Shown one piece after another: positions 6,171-9,252 of a DNA stretch of 9,252 nt (position 1 is the first letter of the stretch; each line of letters opens with the position of its first letter). The stretch covers positions 1 to 9,252 of the forward strand of contig JASBSH010000177.1 in NCBI GenBank assembly GCA_030149025.1, in the 5' to 3' direction. The DNA comes from Actinomycetales bacterium. GTDB taxonomy: Bacteria; Actinomycetota; Actinomycetes; Actinomycetales; BWSM-131. The translations under genes and the position numbers were made by a program. The notes beneath the pieces are model-generated. The model was not told the DNA's origin. It saw only the letters and a list, made by a program, of their open reading frames with translations, and made no database searches.

Positions 6171-7412
6171 TCACCATCCGAACCCGCGTCCGGCGGTGGG
6201 GTCGCAGTAGTCCACCTCGTTCGTCGGGTGGAACGGGCCCACCAAGAGCTCCCGCTTGAAGGACCCGCCCTCGGGGATCTCCTCGGCCGAGACGTCGTAG
6301 GTGAACTGCTCACCGGCGCGCAGGCTGCGGCCCGCGATCGTCACCGGGCGCCGCACGACGTAGATCGCCGACCACGGGCAGCAGAAGTAGTTGCCCATCG
6401 GGCGTCCCTGGCCGTCCACCTCCGCCGCGACCAGTCCGGCAGCGACGGCAGTGTCGATCTGAGCCTGGATGGTCAGCGTCGCAGCCGGATCGGGGTCCAT
6501 CCGCCACAGGACGTCGATCGCCCGGCGCGCAGCGGGATCACGCCGCCAGGCCTCTCGCTTGGCCGGGTGGGTCAGGCACCACGGATCGAATCCCGGCTGG
6601 CCGGGCAGCGGCAGAGCGGGTGCGTTCACGGAGGCGACCTGCACCTCCGGACGGTCGAGCAGGCGTGGGTGCGCCAGCAACTGACCCGCCCGGAAGTACC
6701 CCTCGATGGCCCGCTTGAGCGAGTCCTCGACCCGCTCATGCACCTCGCGCGGTACCGGCGGCCTGTACATCCGCTGACCGTACTCGGCCGCACTGTTCGC
6801 GTCCGCGACCATCCCGCGCAGGCGGTCGGCTGCGGCTTGCCGGCCATCCGGCACTCCGGCGCGGTTGAAGTCGGCCAACGCCGCTTCCACGTGCTCACGC
6901 ATGGAACGGCTTGCGGCGATCATGGCGGCGACGTGCGGTGTCGGGCAGGGCTCCACCTCCACCCAGGGCGGCAGCGGAGCCGGCAGGGCCATCTGGTCGG
7001 CCACGTCGAACGCCGGGTCGGCGGCACCGCGCCGTGCGGTCGACGACCACTGCTCTACCTGGCCGAGAAACCGGGCTGCCTGCTCGGCCGTTATCGGGGG
7101 CAGGAAGCCGACGGTCTTGCTGTCCGCCCGGTAATCCGCCTCGACCATCTGGTCGCCGAGGGTCTGCAGCGCGAAGGCGTTCCACGTGCACAGCAACTGG
7201 GTGGCCTGTCCCGGGGACGTTGACCACAGGTCCGTCCCGGAGATGGCGAGCTCGTGCCGGATGCCCTCGGCATTGAGCACGTCCTCGTAGGCCGCAGCCC
7301 CCGCTCGGCGGTACGCCTCGACCGTGTCGGCCGAGACCTCCCCCCTGAGCGCGGACGCGAGCCGGGTCATCAGCGATGGTGAGGAGGACGCGGCTGGGCT
7401 CATGGTCGGCAC
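6171..7412 (-). CDS. Uncharacterised 413-aa soluble protein upstream of pspA
   Basis: I do not recognise this family. The protein is soluble, with no signal peptide or transmembrane helix. After a Ser/Pro-rich start, an Ala-rich helical region (about residues 15-240) contains DTVEAYRRAGAAAYEDVL and PHVAAMIAASRSMREHVEAAL. A C-terminal region has aromatic and Cys-rich motifs: GFDPWCLTHPAKREAW, GNYFCCPWSAIYVVRRPV and FHPTNEVDYCDP. The CPTPH, WCLTHP, FCCPW and YCD motifs could make a metal site, but this is inference only. Codon use is strongly G/C-third biased, so the gene is real. Start: GTG 7412 has GGAGG four bases upstream; ATG 7403 is an in-frame alternative with a poor 13-base spacing, and the frame is open to 7481. 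It is probably the first gene of an operon with pspA and pspAA, hinting at an envelope-stress role. Confidence 0.8.
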   Translation of the reverse strand: MPTMSPAASSSPSLMTRLASALRGEVSADTVEAYRRAGAAAYEDVLNAEGIRHELAISGTDLWSTSPGQATQLLCTWNAFALQTLGDQMVEADYRADSKTVGFLPPITAEQAARFLGQVEQWSSTARRGAADPAFDVADQMALPAPLPPWVEVEPCPTPHVAAMIAASRSMREHVEAALADFNRAGVPDGRQAAADRLRGMVADANSAAEYGQRMYRPPVPREVHERVEDSLKRAIEGYFRAGQLLAHPRLLDRPEVQVASVNAPALPLPGQPGFDPWCLTHPAKREAWRRDPAARRAIDVLWRMDPDPAATLTIQAQIDTAVAAGLVAAEVDGQGRPMGNYFCCPWSAIYVVRRPVTIAGRSLRAGEQFTYDVSAEEIPEGGSFKRELLVGPFHPTNEVDYCDPTAGRGFGW

Positions 7413-7416
7413 CCTA

Positions 7417-7421
7417 CCTCC
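7417..7421 (-). promoter_or_regulatory. Ribosome binding site deciding the GTG 7412 start
   Basis: GGAGG on the minus strand lies four bases before GTG 7412 and 13 before ATG 7403. The thiolase in this window uses the same four-base spacing, which favours the GTG. Confidence 0.5.
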
Positions 7422-7481
7422 GATGGCTGGGAGCCGACCGTCGCCGGAGCCAGCCGCTCTGCGGTACGGCCGGCAGGTCAC

Positions 7482-7503
7482 CGTGAGCAGCTCAACGTGA
7501 GCA
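7482..7503. promoter_or_regulatory. Candidate operator in the divergent region before the thiamine-binding gene
   Basis: CGTGAGCA is repeated exactly at 7482-7489 and 7496-7503, and TGAGC-A-GCTCA at 7484-7494 forms an inverted repeat overlapping the first copy. It lies in the 124-bp region between two divergent genes, about where a regulator could act on both. No regulator is identified. Confidence 0.25.
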
Positions 7504-7524
7504 CCGACTGCCCGTCCCCTGGCT

Positions 7525-7530
7525 TAAGGT
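7525..7530 (+). promoter_or_regulatory. Candidate leaderless -10 box (or weak RBS) of the thiamine-binding gene
   Basis: TAAGGT fits TANNNT and ends six bases before ATG 7537, the spacing seen for leaderless actinobacterial transcripts. The inner AAGG could alternatively be a weak Shine-Dalgarno at seven bases. No clear -35 is present. The two readings cannot be separated from sequence. Confidence 0.4.
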
Positions 7531-7536
7531 TGCGAC

Positions 7537-7836
7537 ATGCTGATCGCCTTCTCAGTCGCGCCGTCGGGAACCGGGGACTCCGTCAGCGAGGCGGTCGCGG
7601 ACGCGGTCCGCGTGGTCCGCGAGTCAGGCCTTCCCAACCACACCGACGCGATGTTCACGACCATCGAAGGCGAGTGGGACGAGTGCATGGACGTCGTCCG
7701 CCGTGCGTGTGAAGCGGTCGGTCGCCACGGGGCCCGGGTCTCGCTGGTGCTCAAGGCGGACATCCGCCCCGGCCGCACCGGCGAGCTGACCGGCAAGGTC
7801 GAGCGCCTCGAGGCCGCGCTCCAAGAACGGCAGTGA
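7537..7836 (+). CDS. MTH1187-family thiamine-binding protein
   Basis: A 99-aa cytosolic protein of the MTH1187/YkoF-like (formerly UPF0045) family, small ferredoxin-like-fold proteins that bind thiamine or related pyrimidines. The length is typical. Hallmarks visible are the N-terminal strand MLIAFSVAPSG, the helix VSEAVADAVRVVRESGLPN, the strongly conserved TDAMFTTIEGEWDE (about residues 36-49), and RVSLVLKADIRPGRTGELTGKVERLE near the C-terminus. The precise cellular role is unsettled (thiamine carrier or sensor). No TPP riboswitch fits upstream, and transcription may be leaderless. It is divergent from the 413-aa gene and is followed by a 550-bp stretch without a clear gene, so it is probably monocistronic. 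Confidence 0.9.
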   Translation: MLIAFSVAPSGTGDSVSEAVADAVRVVRESGLPNHTDAMFTTIEGEWDECMDVVRRACEAVGRHGARVSLVLKADIRPGRTGELTGKVERLEAALQERQ

Positions 7837-8388
7837 CCTGCGCCGGCCATCATTGTGCGACCGGGGCGTGGTGCGGACGCCGGCCCGCTCGGCGTCGTCC
7901 TCGTGTGGGTGTGGAACGAGACCTGCCGGGGACAGATGCGTGACCAGTTCCTCGACGGGCTGGACCGTTCAGGTTGTCCTCACGAGGAACGGCCTCGACG
8001 TAGGCGGTGTCGTCACGCCGCATCACGAAATCCCGCTCCTCGACCGGGCCCACCGTTCGACGGGCCTTATCGACCATGGTCCAAGTCCGGCGCCCATCCG
8101 AGGGCCGAACCGCCACACTGATCGCGACGCTCGTTCCCTCTCGGTCGAAGAACTCCCGCCGAAAACGAGGCAACAACAATGACAAGACGACCCGCAGCAT
8201 GATCGTTAGCGCCAATTCCTGTGGTGGTCCCATGCTCGTGGCAACGAGGTGGTCGCATAACGCTCGCAAGCGACAGCCTGCGCGCGCCGATCCGGCGTCC
8301 TGCGGGTGTGGCGCGGCGCCCGCGTGTCTGTGAGTTCGCCCTTCTCTTGATGTACTGGGAAACGACTGTTACGGCGGGATGGGGGTGA
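7837..8388. other. Gene-poor stretch between the thiamine-binding gene and the permease
   Basis: About 550 bases with no convincing intact gene on either strand. Plus-strand frames here give Arg/Pro/Ser-rich translations without family features and are best read as shadows. A minus-strand frame with partial coding character is described separately as a possible remnant. The last 120 bases are less GC-rich and lead into the permease; TTGATG (8347-8352) and TACGGC (8370-8375) are 17 bases apart and could be a weak promoter for it. I see no tRNA, strong terminator or large repeat. Confidence 0.5.
7850..8269 (-). pseudogene. Possible frameshifted remnant of an unknown gene
   Basis: From a TTG at 8269 a minus-strand frame runs 139 codons. 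Down to about 7970 it has G/C-biased third positions and an ordinary protein character (RFRREFFDREGTSVAISVAV, then DFVMRRDDTAYVEAVPRED). Beyond about 7965 the same frame becomes Arg/Pro/Gly-rich with A/T-rich third positions, while the +1 frame becomes the G/C-third one and reads PVEELVTHLSPAGLVPHPH. The +1 frame is closed by TGA just upstream (7971-7969), as expected of a frameshift point, but it has no stop before running antisense into the thiamine-binding gene. No Shine-Dalgarno is seen and no family is recognised. It may be a decayed gene, a sequencing error, or chance. Confidence 0.25.
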
Positions 8389-9252
8389 ATGTTGGCTCAG
8401 TGCGCGCGGTGGGTGCTGGCGGGTGGGAGCGCGCACAGATGCTGCGTCGCCGCGCTGGTCGGTATATCAAGCGCAGTCATGGTCGTATCTTGGGCGGGCT
8501 TGCTCGCCGCCTCGGTTCGCCCGCTTCCTGTGCTGGTGCTGTCTGAGCTGCTGCTGTCCGTCGTCGCGGTGGTCGGGGCCTGGATCCTCGCTGATGATCT
8601 TGCTGTCGAGCGGGATCAGGAGTTGGCGTCCTTAAAGGTGCGCGGCGCGTCGGGTGTGCAGGTCGGCGTGGTTGTCGCCGCTCAACTGGCACCGGTGGCC
8701 GCGGGCGCCGCTCTGCTAGGCGCCGGCGCCGGATTGGCGGTGGTGCATCGTGTGCTGCCCGGAGGTTCGAGTGCCCGGCTAGCCGGAGCCGCCGCGGCCA
8801 CTGTGCTGGTCGTCGTCCTGGCCGTGGTCGGTTTCGCAGCGGCTTCTGGTTTGCGCGGGGTATGCACCGTGCGCAAGTCGGATGGCGTCGTGCCGGATCC
8901 AGCGCGAGCTCAGCGGGCACGCGCGACGCGGACCGTTGTCGAGGTCGGCGCCGCAATGTTGGGCCTGGTGGCGCTGCTGCGAATGTCCGGGCCAGCGGCC
9001 GCAAGCGCGCCAGATCCCGCCGAGGACCTGCTGGTGGTGGCTGGGCCGGTACTGCTGTTGGGTGCCGGCGCGGTGATTGCTGCGCGGGTGCCGCCGCTGC
9101 TTGGCGCCGCGACATCTGTGCTCGCTAGACGGAGTCGCGGCGCGGGCTGGGTGGTCGTGAGGGCGTCCTGGTCGCGGCGGCTGCCGTGGCCGCTGACCAC
9201 GCTGATGGTGCTGGCGGTGGCGGGTTTGGTGACGGTGCCGGCGCTGGCGGCG
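8389..9252 (+). CDS. FtsX-like ABC transporter permease (5' part, runs out of window)
   Basis: An open frame of 288 codons from ATG 8389 (directly after an in-frame TGA) to the right edge. The product is very hydrophobic, with likely membrane helices near residues 20-42, 46-68, 91-118, 130-152, 184-200, 214-232 and 268-288. Between helices two and three is the charged loop VERDQELASLKVRGASGVQV (73-92), which strongly recalls the cytoplasmic ELALLRARGAS motif of actinobacterial FtsX/MacB-type permeases, the coupling element for the ATPase. The usual large extracellular domain after the first helix is absent, so this may be a compact subtype or a gene that has lost its front. GGGGGTGA abuts the ATG, with no well-spaced Shine-Dalgarno. 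Codon use is less G/C-biased than upstream genes (about a quarter of codons end in A/T over 8581-8760) and includes TTA at 8632. No ATPase partner is in view. Confidence 0.6.
   Translation, partial: MLAQCARWVLAGGSAHRCCVAALVGISSAVMVVSWAGLLAASVRPLPVLVLSELLLSVVAVVGAWILADDLAVERDQELASLKVRGASGVQVGVVVAAQLAPVAAGAALLGAGAGLAVVHRVLPGGSSARLAGAAAATVLVVVLAVVGFAAASGLRGVCTVRKSDGVVPDPARAQRARATRTVVEVGAAMLGLVALLRMSGPAAASAPDPAEDLLVVAGPVLLLGAGAVIAARVPPLLGAATSVLARRSRGAGWVVVRASWSRRLPWPLTTLMVLAVAGLVTVPALAA

Noticed and set aside
6104..6313. A 70-residue N-terminal extension of pspA
   Set aside because: It overlaps the upstream gene's 3' end, reads as Arg/Ser/Pro-rich shadow, and would bury the PspA amphipathic N-terminal helix; ATG 6103 has a good ribosome site.
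7853..8333. Several plus-strand frames in the gene-poor stretch
   Set aside because: They are Arg/Ser/Thr-rich, have no Shine-Dalgarno or domains, and show no consistent third-position G/C preference.
8477..9115. A 212-codon minus-strand frame at the right end
   Set aside because: It is antisense to the permease frame, with an Arg/Pro/Ala-rich translation. The plus frame has regular hydrophobic helices and a recognisable coupling-loop motif.
1..9252. CRISPR arrays, tRNA or rRNA genes, insertion-sequence ends, or a riboswitch before the thiamine-binding gene
   Set aside because: I saw no regularly spaced repeats, no cloverleaf with a TTC-arm signature, no paired terminal inverted repeats with a transposase frame, and no thi-box-like sequence in the short upstream region.

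Overview
The window is high-GC DNA from an actinobacterium. Coding thirds are strongly G/C-biased, GTG start codons occur, and the gene families are typical of Actinomycetota: an actinobacterial-type crotonyl-CoA carboxylase/reductase, a PspA gene followed by a PspAA gene, and an MTH1187-type thiamine-binding protein. I cannot name the genus.

Layout. (1) 2-598 (+) is the 3' end of a Kef/CPA2-type cation:proton antiporter. It converges on (2) an acyl-CoA block. On the minus strand, methylmalonyl-CoA epimerase (2572-2135) is followed by crotonyl-CoA carboxylase/reductase, ccr (1987-641). On the plus strand, transcribed away from a 225-bp divergent region, are an acetyl-CoA C-acetyltransferase (2798-3997) and a MeaB-type G-protein chaperone of methylmalonyl-CoA mutase (4032-4997). 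(3) Converging on meaB is a minus-strand envelope-stress cluster: an unrecognised 413-aa soluble protein (7412-6171), pspA (6103-5294) and pspAA (5297-5019, overlapping pspA by ATGA). (4) Divergent from it is a small thiamine-binding-type protein (7537-7836). (5) 7837-8388 holds no confident gene; a weak frameshifted remnant may lie on the minus strand. (6) From 8389 to the right edge an open reading frame runs out of the window and encodes a multi-pass membrane protein resembling FtsX-type ABC permeases. Its codon use is visibly less G/C-biased than its neighbours and includes a TTA codon.

How the genes fit together. Thiolase makes acetoacetyl-CoA. Ccr carboxylates and reduces crotonyl-CoA to ethylmalonyl-CoA. 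The epimerase interconverts ethylmalonyl- and methylmalonyl-CoA epimers. MeaB protects the B12-dependent mutases. Together these are part of the ethylmalonyl-CoA pathway / C4-C5 acyl-CoA extender-unit metabolism; the mutases and the remaining enzymes are not in the window. PspA and PspAA form the membrane-stress module.

Most worth a second look: a perfect 17-bp tandem duplication of the meaB start region, which creates a six-codon mini-ORF ending in an ATGA overlap with the real start; the uncharacterised 413-aa gene linked to pspA-pspAA; two genes with leaderless-promoter geometry (a TANNNT box six bases before the ATG); a His-to-Gln change at a metal-ligand position in the epimerase; and paired CACGTG palindromes with 9-bp direct repeats upstream of ccr. 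I did not find a wholly new multi-gene system that I can defend.
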